Shown here in pieces: positions 1-6,672 of a DNA stretch of 8,750 nucleotides. Every line of letters starts with the position of its first letter. Within the stretch, counting starts at the first letter, position 1. The DNA lies in the NCBI GenBank assembly GCA_046727435.1, contig JBKPCR010000248.1, positions 1 to 8,750 on the forward strand. Direction: 5' to 3'. The notes beneath the pieces are model-generated. The model searched no databases. It was not told the DNA's origin and saw nothing but the letters and a program-made list of their open reading frames with translations. Source of the DNA: CAVPRW01 sp046727435 [NCBI: bacterium] (GTDB lineage: Bacteria > Tectomicrobia > Entotheonellia > J063). The position numbers were made by a program, and so were the translations under genes.

Positions 1-1496
1 GCCTCGTCGAGAATCAGGATAGGTGGGTTTTTGAGCAGGGCACGGGCGATGGCGATGCGTTGGCGCTGCCCACCGGAGAGTTTGACACCGCGCTCGCCGA
101 TGATGCTGTTGTAGCCTTGCGGCAACTCCTGGATGAACTCATGGGCATAGGCGAGCTGCGCGGCGTGCACGATGTCATCGAAGCTGGCGCCAGGCCTGCC
201 ATAGCCGATATTGTGGGCGACGGTTTCGTTGAACAGAATGGTTTCCTGGGTGACGATGCCGATGTGGGCGCGCAGTGAGGCCAGCGTATAGTCGCGAATA
301 TCGACCCCATCGATCGTGATACGGCCACTGGTAACATCGTGAAAACGTGGGATCAAGTCCGCCAAGGTCGATTTCCCGGCGCCGCTCATCCCCACGAAGG
401 CCACCATCTGCCCCTTGTTGACGACCAGACAGATGTCATGTAGTACCCGCCCAGCCCCATCTTCATACTGAAAGGATACGTGCTCGAAGGCGATGGTTTC
501 CGGCAGTGCGTGCAACGGTTGCGCCTGCGGTCGGTCCACCACCGTCTGTTCAAGGTCTAAGAGCTCGAAGACACGCTCTGCCGCTGGAACCGCTTGTTGG
601 ATCTGATTGCTCGTGTTGCTGAGCTTGCGTACGGGCCCGTAGAGCATCAAGAGCCCAGTCAGAAATGAAAAAAACGTTCCCGCTGTGGTCTCTCCTTGAA
701 TCACCTGATAGCCACCGTACCACAGCGCCGCCCCGATCCCCAGCGCGCCGATGAACTCCATGAGCGGGGAGGTGAGCTCATGCACATGCACATCCCGCAT
801 GATCAGCTGGTACAACCTCCGGTTCGCCTGTTGGAAGCGCTCTCGCTCGTGGGCCTCTCGCCCAAAGGCTTTCATGATCTTTGTCCCGGTGAGGGTTTCC
901 TGGGCGACAACACTCAACTCGGCGATATTTTCTTGCCCGCGCTTATTGATGGCCCGGAGCTTTTTCCCGATTCTGACCAACGCCAGAGCGATCAGTGGAA
1001 AGATGATGAGCGCGATCGTGGCAAGTCGCCACTCCCGGACAAACACCACCACCAGGAGCATGATGAGGGTGAACACCTCTCGGATGACCAAAGCCGGGTC
1101 TTGGGAGGACATCCGGCTGAGGCGGCCGACATCGTGGGTGAGGCGGGACAGCAGCTCTGCGGAGGCGCGGTTGTTGAAAAAACTCTGCGACATTCCCTGC
1201 AAGTGCTCGTACACTTCCTCGCGCAACCGCATCACCACCCGCTGGCCCACCTGAGCCATGAGGTAGGCCTGACCATAGCGCGCGCTGCCCTTGACCGCGT
1301 ATACCCCGATCAAGGCGATTGGGAGAATCTTCAGCATGAAGAGGTCTTTCTTGAGAAAGACATCATCCAGCACTGGCTTGACAAGCCATGCCGTCATGGC
1401 TTCGAGCCCGGAGATCACCAGAGCCAGCCCCATCGCCGAAACAATACGAGCCCAATACACCTTGACGTATGGCAACAGCCGGCGATAGACCTTCAT
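1..1496 (-). CDS. msbA: Lipid A/LPS export ABC transporter MsbA (partial, C-terminus cut off by window edge)
   Basis: This is a fused permease-ATPase half-transporter that works as a homodimer in the inner membrane and flips lipid A-core to the periplasmic face using ATP. The visible 498 residues have an N-terminal membrane domain with hydrophobic segments near 16-38, 52-72, 140-175 and 245-290. The nucleotide-binding domain follows, with Walker A GMSGAGKS (369-376), Q-loop Q417, ABC signature LSGGQ (473-477) and Walker B ILILDE (493-498), which ends at the edge. About 80 residues (D-loop, H-switch) lie outside; E. coli MsbA has 582. Motif positions are within about ten residues of E. coli MsbA, and stretches such as YTLASLR and LSGGQRQRIAIARALL match it as I recall that protein. 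The ATG at 1496 overlaps the methyltransferase stop as ATGA and has a good Shine-Dalgarno. A related multidrug or lipid-linked oligosaccharide exporter is possible, but the LPS neighbours favour MsbA. Confidence 0.93.
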   Translation of the reverse strand, partial: MKVYRRLLPYVKVYWARIVSAMGLALVISGLEAMTAWLVKPVLDDVFLKKDLFMLKILPIALIGVYAVKGSARYGQAYLMAQVGQRVVMRLREEVYEHLQGMSQSFFNNRASAELLSRLTHDVGRLSRMSSQDPALVIREVFTLIMLLVVVFVREWRLATIALIIFPLIALALVRIGKKLRAINKRGQENIAELSVVAQETLTGTKIMKAFGREAHERERFQQANRRLYQLIMRDVHVHELTSPLMEFIGALGIGAALWYGGYQVIQGETTAGTFFSFLTGLLMLYGPVRKLSNTSNQIQQAVPAAERVFELLDLEQTVVDRPQAQPLHALPETIAFEHVSFQYEDGAGRVLHDICLVVNKGQMVAFVGMSGAGKSTLADLIPRFHDVTSGRITIDGVDIRDYTLASLRAHIGIVTQETILFNETVAHNIGYGRPGASFDDIVHAAQLAYAHEFIQELPQGYNSIIGERGVKLSGGQRQRIAIARALLKNPPILILDE

Positions 1497-2209
1497 GCCT
1501 GGGGTACTCCTTTCTTCCCATCTGTCTTCTCCAGAAGGACTACCCATTTGTCTGAAAAAATCGACAGGCCTTGCCGTGGTGAGAAGATGCCTACCACCTG
1601 GAGGCCGGCCTCAACAGCCTCACCACGGAGACTCCCCCGTGACCACACCTCCCCCATGTGTCGGGCCACTCCCACGCCGTGGCAGAGCCTCCGGAAGCAC
1701 CAGCGCACATTGTAGCAGTGGCGGAAGTCCACGATGAGCCATCGACGACTGACCCGCGCCATCTCCTGCAGTATTCGCCTACGCACCTCTCGGGGCACGT
1801 GGAACATGAACCGAATGGAAAAGACGGCATCAAGCGATTGGCTCTTAAAGGGCAGCGACTCGCCGTCACATTGGACTAGTGCCAAAGGGTTCCCGCCGCC
1901 GTTCGGGGCGCCACCTTTATGCCACGCCGCTCGCATCATCTCAAGCGAGATATCAGCGCCGACAAACTGCAGCTGTCGATGCAACAGCCAGGGGAAGAGT
2001 CTCCCTGTTCCACATGGCAGGTCAAGACAGCTGCGGATGGGTGTACCGAGGGATGTGGCCCTGTCGAAGGCACGCTGGATCGCCACCAATGTGAGGCGAT
2101 TGCGTTTCTGACCTCTCGCCGACAGGAAGCGTGAGGAGTCATACGTCGTGGCAACTATGGCATCTCGATAACGGCGTTTCACCTGCTCGTAGCGACTTAG
2201 CATCGACAA
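1493..2209 (-). CDS. Class I SAM-dependent methyltransferase (Methyltransf_11-like)
   Basis: A 238-residue soluble protein with a Rossmann-type SAM-binding fold. Motif I is LDLPCGTGRL (62-71). The acidic residue that normally holds the SAM ribose follows in VGADIS (D86). A CDGESLPF segment (114-121) and the hydrophobic strand LDAVFSIRFMFHV (126-138) match motifs III and IV of the UbiE/Methyltransf_11 superfamily. The substrate cannot be read from the sequence. The setting between a WaaG-like glycosyltransferase and msbA suggests methylation of a core sugar or other LPS precursor before export, which is inference. The first codon is probably TTG at 2209, because GGAGG lies ten bases upstream of it but sixteen upstream of the ATG at 2203. 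The stop overlaps the msbA start as ATGA, so the two genes are translationally coupled. A small-molecule or quinone methyltransferase cannot be excluded. Confidence 0.85.
   Translation of the reverse strand: MSMLSRYEQVKRRYRDAIVATTYDSSRFLSARGQKRNRLTLVAIQRAFDRATSLGTPIRSCLDLPCGTGRLFPWLLHRQLQFVGADISLEMMRAAWHKGGAPNGGGNPLALVQCDGESLPFKSQSLDAVFSIRFMFHVPREVRRRILQEMARVSRRWLIVDFRHCYNVRWCFRRLCHGVGVARHMGEVWSRGSLRGEAVEAGLQVVGIFSPRQGLSIFSDKWVVLLEKTDGKKGVPQA
1507..1513 (-). promoter_or_regulatory. Shine-Dalgarno site of msbA
   Basis: The coding strand reads AAAGGAG, ten bases before the ATG at 1496. It lies inside the last codons of the methyltransferase gene. This lets msbA be translated on its own as well as by ribosomes re-initiating at the ATGA overlap, and it supports the chosen start. 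Confidence 0.6.
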
Positions 2210-2296
2210 GCTGGTCTGACCTCCATTGGCTTTTCGCTGGCTATTTGCCCCTCATCGAGTGACGGCATGCCTGATGTCTCAACATTCGCCCAGGCC
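2210..2296. other. 87-bp intergenic spacer
   Basis: This gap separates the WaaG-like gene from the methyltransferase gene. It holds the methyltransferase Shine-Dalgarno and an 8-bp palindrome GGCATGCC (2264-2271). I see no stem followed by a T-run that would end transcription and no convincing -35/-10 pair, so read-through from the upstream gene is likely. Confidence 0.5.
2219..2224 (-). promoter_or_regulatory. Shine-Dalgarno site that decides a TTG start
   Basis: The coding strand reads GGAGGT upstream of the methyltransferase gene. GGAGG is ten bases from TTG (2209) and sixteen from the next in-frame ATG (2203). The shorter distance is closer to normal, so TTG is the better start. No other start codon lies in frame between this site and the TTG. 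Confidence 0.55.
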
Positions 2297-3472
2297 TCAA
2301 GGTGCGAGTGTCTTGGAGTACCTCGCCTCTGGAGGCCGGTTCGCCACCGCTTCGTACACCTGCAGTGTCTGCATGAGCGCGCGCGACAGTGGGTAATTGC
2401 CGGCCAGTTGCCGGGCCGCCTCTCCCATCGCCCGCCGCCGCTCCGATGCGAGCATGCGCTGCAGGACGTCAGCTACGGTCTCAGCGCTGGGCGTGTCGGC
2501 GAGGACACAGCCGTCCATGTCATCGCGCATGAGCTCCGTGGCCCCATTGACCGCTGTGGTGAGGACCGGGAGCCCACAGGCCATCGCCTCCAAACATGTA
2601 TTGGCGAAGGGTTCATAGAGCGTTGGTAGAACAAACAAGTCGGCGCCTGCATAGCAACGCTCCACGTCGGCACGCAGACCTTCAAATCGCACCACATCGG
2701 CAACGGCGACCTTGCGAGTCAGGCGCTGATATGGCGCTAAACGTCCTTTGCCGACCACAACGAGTCGGACGTTCGTGACTCCGCGTCGACGGAGCTCGCC
2801 CATGGCTTCGATCAGAAAACCCAGTCCTTTCCGATAAAAGCCTGAGCCCACAAATAACAGGACAAGATCAGCGCTGGAGACACCCCAAGCGGCGCGCTGC
2901 GTCTCCCGAAAGCGATGACATACGCCGGCGTGGAAGCGGTCGGTATCGACGCCGTTATAGATGGTCAGCATCCGCGTCCCTGGGACGCCATAATGACGCC
3001 CAATCTCCTCCTGGCCACGCTGGGAGTTGGTGATGATGATCGGTGTCTGACAAAACACCCGACGCTCGAGTGCGAGCACCACCCGGTCGAACAGACTGAG
3101 CTGCGACCAACTGCGGGCTAGCGCCGGAAGCGAGCGGCGTTTACACTGCAGCCATTCCCGATGGACGCCCTCCCCGGCGCGATAAATCTGCTGGCCGAGT
3201 GTACGGTCAAAGCTTTGTACGACCGCCAGGCCGGCGTGTTGGAGTGCGGACCGCACGCGCAAGGCAAAGCTCAGCGGACGGAAAGCCCGGGGGACAGGAA
3301 TGGCTGCCAAGGCATGATAGGTCACACCCACAGGTTGCTCGCTGGGGGGTGGCTGCTCGCTGAAGAGGTGCACGGCATGGCCCTGGGTCAGCAGCCCCGC
3401 AATAAGGTAACCGATTTGACGCTCGCCACCGCCGTGCAAGCGGAAGGAGCGTTTGACCAGGCCGATATGCAT
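2297..3472 (-). CDS. GT4 glycosyltransferase, WaaG-like (LPS core glucosyltransferase type)
   Basis: A 391-residue GT-B fold retaining glycosyltransferase. The N-terminal acceptor domain opens with a glycine loop (HGGGERQ, 13-19). The C-terminal nucleotide-sugar domain has a GSGFYRKG loop (209-216) with basic residues that contact the donor phosphates, and the EX7E element EPFANTCLE (E287/E295) followed by ACGLPVL. E. coli WaaG is 374 residues and has a related GSDFGRKG loop and a GLPVLTTAV stretch, which also occurs here (300-308). WaaG adds the first glucose to heptose II of the core at the cytoplasmic face of the inner membrane; the exact donor and acceptor here are unknown. The ATG at 3472 is the only usable start, since an in-frame TAG lies about 30 bases upstream. 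Its Shine-Dalgarno is weak (AAGG, 12 bases away). It is first in its unit, behind a 120-bp gap with a candidate promoter. Confidence 0.88.
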   Translation of the reverse strand: MHIGLVKRSFRLHGGGERQIGYLIAGLLTQGHAVHLFSEQPPPSEQPVGVTYHALAAIPVPRAFRPLSFALRVRSALQHAGLAVVQSFDRTLGQQIYRAGEGVHREWLQCKRRSLPALARSWSQLSLFDRVVLALERRVFCQTPIIITNSQRGQEEIGRHYGVPGTRMLTIYNGVDTDRFHAGVCHRFRETQRAAWGVSSADLVLLFVGSGFYRKGLGFLIEAMGELRRRGVTNVRLVVVGKGRLAPYQRLTRKVAVADVVRFEGLRADVERCYAGADLFVLPTLYEPFANTCLEAMACGLPVLTTAVNGATELMRDDMDGCVLADTPSAETVADVLQRMLASERRRAMGEAARQLAGNYPLSRALMQTLQVYEAVANRPPEARYSKTLAP

Positions 3473-3515
3473 CGACGGAGTACGCCTTGGCGACGAATTT
3501 TCCTAATTATTGTCA

Positions 3516-3526
3516 ACCTTTAAGGT
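3516..3526. repeat. Short palindrome ACCTTTAAGGT in the leader
   Basis: This is an 11-bp palindrome with 5-bp arms around one central T, next to a lone TTGACA on the coding strand (3516-3511). It lies just after the predicted transcription start of the WaaG-like gene. It is short enough to be chance and is noted because it sits in the only sizeable gap. Confidence 0.25.
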
Positions 3527-3540
3527 GCGAAAACCGCAGG

Positions 3541-3555
3541 GAGTATACCATACTC
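3541..3555. repeat. Inverted repeat GAGTAT-N3-ATACTC over the -10 element
   Basis: Perfect 6-bp arms (3541-3546 and 3550-3555) are separated by three bases (ACC). The repeat covers the candidate -10 hexamer, where a bound dimeric repressor would block RNA polymerase. As RNA it would be a small weak hairpin without a U-run, so a DNA operator is more plausible than a terminator. No regulator gene is in the window. Confidence 0.4.
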
Positions 3556-3570
3556 ACCGACGCTTTTCTA
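3542..3570 (-). promoter_or_regulatory. Candidate sigma-70-type promoter with extended -10
   Basis: On the coding strand a -10 hexamer TATACT (3547-3542) is preceded by TGG, giving the TGn extended -10 pattern. A weak -35, TAGAAA (3570-3565; 4 of 6 matches to TTGACA), lies 17 bases upstream. Transcription would start near 3535 and leave a leader of about 60 bases before the WaaG-like ATG at 3472. The assignment rests on consensus matching alone, and promoter consensus in the source organism is unknown. Confidence 0.4.
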
Positions 3571-3592
3571 GCCGCTATCCAGGCACATCCCA

Positions 3593-4720
3593 TCATTGTT
3601 GGTCGCGATGGCACGTGAGAGCTTCTTCGAATACCGCCTGATACGCCGGGAGGATCACTTGCCAGTCGTACCGTCTGGCCAGAGCTGACGACGCATGTCC
3701 CATCGTCGCACGCAGAGCCGGATCTTTGAGCAATGTCAGCATACTCGTCGCCAGGGCCTCAGGATCATCAGGTGGGACGAGAAACCCATTCCCGCCCTCG
3801 CTGACGACTTCCAGATTACCACCCACGGCGGTCGCCACGATCGGTTGACCGGCCGCCAGCGCCTCCAAATTGACTGTGGCGAAAGGTTCTCGACGCGAGG
3901 GGCAGACGAAAAACAGGCAATGCTGATAAAGTTGTATCTTGACAACCCCCTCGACAATGCCGACGAAATGCACTCGGCCCAGCATGTTCTGCTCCCCCAC
4001 CAGGGCAGTATAGGCGGTCACCTCCTTCCCAGCCCCGGCCAGGACCAAGTGAATGGAAGGGTCCGCAGCGGCCACCGACGTGAAGGCACGCAGCAGCACA
4101 TCGAAGCCTTTCTTGGGGCTGAAGCTGCCCATCGCCAAGATATAGGGATAGGGATACGGCAATGGCGCCGCAGACCTCACGGCTTGAAACTCGGCAACGT
4201 GCACGCCGTTAGGGATGAGCCGGATCCTTCCCTCTGGAACACCCAGAGACAGCATTTTGCGCTTGAGAAATTGGCTTTGGGCGATGATCAGGTCCGCTGC
4301 AGCCAGCGCCCGCGTCATCCGCTGCTCCAGGTTGGCATTAGCGCGGATGAATTCTCCGGGAAGGATATCCGACCCATGCGGACGCACGACCATCGGGATG
4401 TTCAACAGACGCTTGAGCGTCGCGCCAACATAGGCCGGCGGGTAGGCCCCATGGCAATGCAGCACATCGAAGGGCCGCCGCCAGTATTCATGCAAGAGGT
4501 AGAGCAGGATCTGGCGTACCCCAAAACGCTTCGAAGAAGGGCGCTGATAGCGTCGTAGGCGGTACGGCGCCTCAACCCGGTTGTCGGCGCGGCGTACGAA
4601 GGGAGCAAGGACGGTCACTGAGTGGCCCTGGACCGCGAGCGCGGACGCCAACGCATGCAGGACCAGCTCAGCGCCGCCGATGGTCGGGAGAAACGTGGCC
4701 GTGTACAGGCATAGGTTCAT
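3593..4720 (-). CDS. GT4 family glycosyltransferase
   Basis: A 375-residue GT-B fold enzyme. The N-terminus MNLCLYTATFLPTIGGAE is the usual GT4 acceptor-domain opening with its glycine loop, which fixes the ATG at 4720. Further marks are RPHGSD (113-118), the donor-domain loop GSFSPKKG (198-205) with lysines for the sugar-nucleotide phosphates, and the EX7E element E278-E286 in REPFATVNLEALAAG. It should transfer a sugar from a nucleotide donor with retention of configuration, at the cytoplasmic side of the inner membrane. The sugar is not readable. The gene begins inside the AsnB-like gene (53-bp overlap). The bases before its ATG are C-rich with no Shine-Dalgarno, so translation probably depends on ribosomes arriving from the upstream gene. 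It appears to be last in the first transcription unit. Confidence 0.9.
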   Translation of the reverse strand: MNLCLYTATFLPTIGGAELVLHALASALAVQGHSVTVLAPFVRRADNRVEAPYRLRRYQRPSSKRFGVRQILLYLLHEYWRRPFDVLHCHGAYPPAYVGATLKRLLNIPMVVRPHGSDILPGEFIRANANLEQRMTRALAAADLIIAQSQFLKRKMLSLGVPEGRIRLIPNGVHVAEFQAVRSAAPLPYPYPYILAMGSFSPKKGFDVLLRAFTSVAAADPSIHLVLAGAGKEVTAYTALVGEQNMLGRVHFVGIVEGVVKIQLYQHCLFFVCPSRREPFATVNLEALAAGQPIVATAVGGNLEVVSEGGNGFLVPPDDPEALATSMLTLLKDPALRATMGHASSALARRYDWQVILPAYQAVFEEALTCHRDQQ

Positions 4721-6632
4721 AGTCGGGGAACGGCGGGGGGGCCATTTTATAAGCCTGTTGTTCGATCATCAGCCGATACCACTGCGCAAATAGCATGAGA
4801 GCCCACAGACGGTGGGCATGATTGCGTCGGCCGCTGACGTGGGCCTCGAACATGCGGCGGATGGCGGCAAGATCGAAAAATTCTCGGATACCTTGCGGGT
4901 GCTCCACCAGAAGATCTCGCGCCAGCGCCGCTAATGGGCCCCGCATCCAGGCGCGCAGAGGGATGCTGAAACCTTGCTTCGGACGGTCTAGGATGGAATC
5001 CGGTAATAGGCCGCGAAAGGCCTCACGCAGCACGATTTTCCGGGCCCGTCCATCGGTTTTCACCGCCGATGGGAGCGCGGCACAAAATTCGATCAGCCGA
5101 TGATCGAGAAACGGGGATCGGGTTTCCAATGAGCACGCCATGCTGGCCATGTCCATCTTGACCAGCAAATCGCCGGGTAAATACCATTGGTAATCGAGCC
5201 ACTGCATGAGATCGACGGGGTCATCCAGGTGGTCAAGGCCCGCGGAAACAAGCGCTGCCATCGGTGAGGCACAGTCAGCGAGGGCGGCTCGAACCCACGG
5301 CTGGTATAGGGTCGCGCGGCCATAACCGTCGAAGAACTCGGGGTAAAAAATCGCCTCCGCATAGGGCAAGAGCGCATGGGCTAGCTGCGTCAGTAGCCAT
5401 GTGGTGCCACCACCCGACTCATGCTGAAGGGGTGCAAGTAAACGCCGCGCCAGGGTTTGTCGCAGCCCGGCAGGAAGATGTGCCCAGGCGCGCTGCCAGC
5501 GGCCGAAGCGATATTTATCATAGCCAGCGAACGCCTCGTCCCCGCCATCGCCATTTAGCACGACGCTCACATGGCGGCTGGCCATGTGAGCCACGTACAA
5601 AGTTGGCACAGCCGACTTATCCGCAAAGGGTTCGTCGTACTGCCACACGAGGCGCGGTATAATCCCTACCACGTCCGCGGTGACGCGCATCTCGTGATGA
5701 TTGGTGGCGAATCGCTGGGCGATCTGTCGAGCATAGGGCAGCTCATTGTAGGCTTCTTCAGCGAACCCGAGGGAAAAGGTCTGCACCGGCCGGTCCATAG
5801 CTTGGGACATCAGCGCCACCACCACACTGGAATCCACACCACCGCTCAACAGCGCCCCCAACGGTACGTCGCTGATCAGACGCACTCGCGTGGCCTCTTC
5901 AAGTTGGTCCCGCAAGGCCTCCGCCACCTGAACGTCGCGAACGGGGGTCTTGCGCGCAAAATCCAAGTGCCAGTAGGGCTCGATTGTAACTTCCCCTTGC
6001 TCCCAGATCAAGAGATGAGCTGGTGGTAGTTTACGAATAGCCTGATAAATCGTCAGCGGATGCGGAATAAACTGAAAGGCAAGATAAGCATCCACGGCCT
6101 GCACATCGATAACCGTCGGAACCTCAGGATCTTGTAAAATCGCTTTGATCTCCGAGGCAAACAACAGGCGGTCAGGCCGATATACGTAGAAGAGCGGCTT
6201 CTTACCGACCCGGTCGCGCGCCAGCAGCAAACGCTGGCGGTCGCCATCCCATAGCGCCAGGGCGAACATCCCCCGTAAGCGCTGCACCGCCTCAACGCCG
6301 TATTCTTCGTAGAGATGGACAACCACCTCGGTGTCCGTTTGCGTGGTGAAGCGGTGCCCCTTGGCTTCTAGTGCCGGACGCAGCTCCTGGAAATTATAAA
6401 TTTCGCCGTTGAGGACAACTGCGATACTGCCAGACTCATTGAAGATCGGTTGATGCCCGGTGGTGAGGTCAATAATGCTGAGGCGACGGCTTCCCAGGCC
6501 AATAGGTCCCTGGAGGTAGAGGCCCTGATCGTCCGGACCGCGATGGCATAGACTAGTGCACATGCGCTGGAGGAGAGTCTGATCCGCCTTATGTGAGGGG
6601 TCACGGTGGACGAGGCCGGCGATGCCACACAT
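4668..6632 (-). CDS. asnB: Asparagine synthetase-like glutamine amidotransferase (AsnB family)
   Basis: A 654-residue two-domain enzyme. The N-terminal class II glutaminase domain starts MCGIAG, so Cys2 becomes the nucleophile after Met removal. R50, NGEIYN (75-80) and D100 match glutamine-site positions. The C-terminal synthetase domain has the ATP pyrophosphatase loop SGGVDSS (263-269) and GDGGDE (361-366). Ammonia from glutamine is passed to an AMP-activated carboxylate. Family members make asparagine, but those inside LPS, O-antigen or exosortase-linked clusters (for example WbpS) are thought to amidate other substrates such as sugar uronic acids; that role here is inference. The start at 6632 is certain because Cys2 must be N-terminal, and AGAGGT lies just upstream. 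The family core seems to end near residue 628. The last 25 residues are rich in Pro and Arg and lie beyond a C7 run, so they may reflect a frame change. Confidence 0.92.
   Translation of the reverse strand: MCGIAGLVHRDPSHKADQTLLQRMCTSLCHRGPDDQGLYLQGPIGLGSRRLSIIDLTTGHQPIFNESGSIAVVLNGEIYNFQELRPALEAKGHRFTTQTDTEVVVHLYEEYGVEAVQRLRGMFALALWDGDRQRLLLARDRVGKKPLFYVYRPDRLLFASEIKAILQDPEVPTVIDVQAVDAYLAFQFIPHPLTIYQAIRKLPPAHLLIWEQGEVTIEPYWHLDFARKTPVRDVQVAEALRDQLEEATRVRLISDVPLGALLSGGVDSSVVVALMSQAMDRPVQTFSLGFAEEAYNELPYARQIAQRFATNHHEMRVTADVVGIIPRLVWQYDEPFADKSAVPTLYVAHMASRHVSVVLNGDGGDEAFAGYDKYRFGRWQRAWAHLPAGLRQTLARRLLAPLQHESGGGTTWLLTQLAHALLPYAEAIFYPEFFDGYGRATLYQPWVRAALADCASPMAALVSAGLDHLDDPVDLMQWLDYQWYLPGDLLVKMDMASMACSLETRSPFLDHRLIEFCAALPSAVKTDGRARKIVLREAFRGLLPDSILDRPKQGFSIPLRAWMRGPLAALARDLLVEHPQGIREFFDLAAIRRMFEAHVSGRRNHAHRLWALMLFAQWYRLMIEQQAYKMAPPPFPDYEPMPVHGHVSPDHRRR
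4735..4741 (-). repeat. C7 homopolymer in the 3' end of the AsnB-like gene
   Basis: Seven C on the coding strand (seven G as given) fall in codons 631-633 of the AsnB-like gene, 14 bases before the next gene's ATG. Tracing the three frames: eight C would make the gene stop at TGA 4719-4717, an ATGA overlap with the glycosyltransferase start; six C would join the two genes in one open frame; the seven present carry translation on to the stop at 4668. The count of C therefore decides the form of this junction. Confidence 0.6.
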
Positions 6633-6636
6633 ATGG

Positions 6637-6642
6637 ACCTCT
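6637..6642 (-). promoter_or_regulatory. Shine-Dalgarno site of the AsnB-like gene
   Basis: The coding strand reads AGAGGT four bases before the ATG at 6632. This supports the start that exposes the catalytic Cys2. The frame stays open for 71 more codons upstream, but those lie mostly within the preceding glycosyltransferase gene and are not expected to be translated. Confidence 0.65.
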
Positions 6643-6672
6643 ACCAATCGATGTGCACTGCGGTAGGCGAAC

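Larger units (their letters stand above)
3473..3592. other. 120-bp intergenic region, the longest gap in the window
   Basis: This stretch is visibly richer in A+T than the genes. It holds a candidate extended -10 promoter (3542-3570), a palindrome overlapping it (3541-3555) and a second short palindrome in the presumed leader (3516-3526). I see no clear intrinsic terminator for the upstream glycosyltransferase gene, so the downstream genes may be read both from this promoter and by read-through. Confidence 0.5.

Noticed and set aside
696-1715. 339-codon open frame on the plus strand
   Set aside because: It lies antisense to msbA and the methyltransferase, whose motifs are unambiguous. Its translation is rich in His, Pro and Arg with no recognisable domain, as expected from the opposite strand of a GC-rich gene.
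2197-2268. 23-codon frame upstream of the methyltransferase, a possible leader peptide
   Set aside because: It lacks a properly spaced Shine-Dalgarno, has no run of regulatory codons and no attenuator-like stems, and runs into the methyltransferase start.
2264-2271. GGCATGCC palindrome in the 87-bp gap
   Set aside because: At eight bases with no T-run or flanking symmetry, it is expected by chance.
3695-4558. 287-codon open frame on the plus strand
   Set aside because: It is antisense to the GT4 gene with clear EX7E and donor-loop motifs. The translation is compositionally odd (Gln, Arg, His) and has no recognisable fold.
5264-6029. Plus-strand open frames opposite the AsnB-like gene
   Set aside because: They overlap each other, share no motifs with known families, and lie antisense to the conserved synthetase domain.
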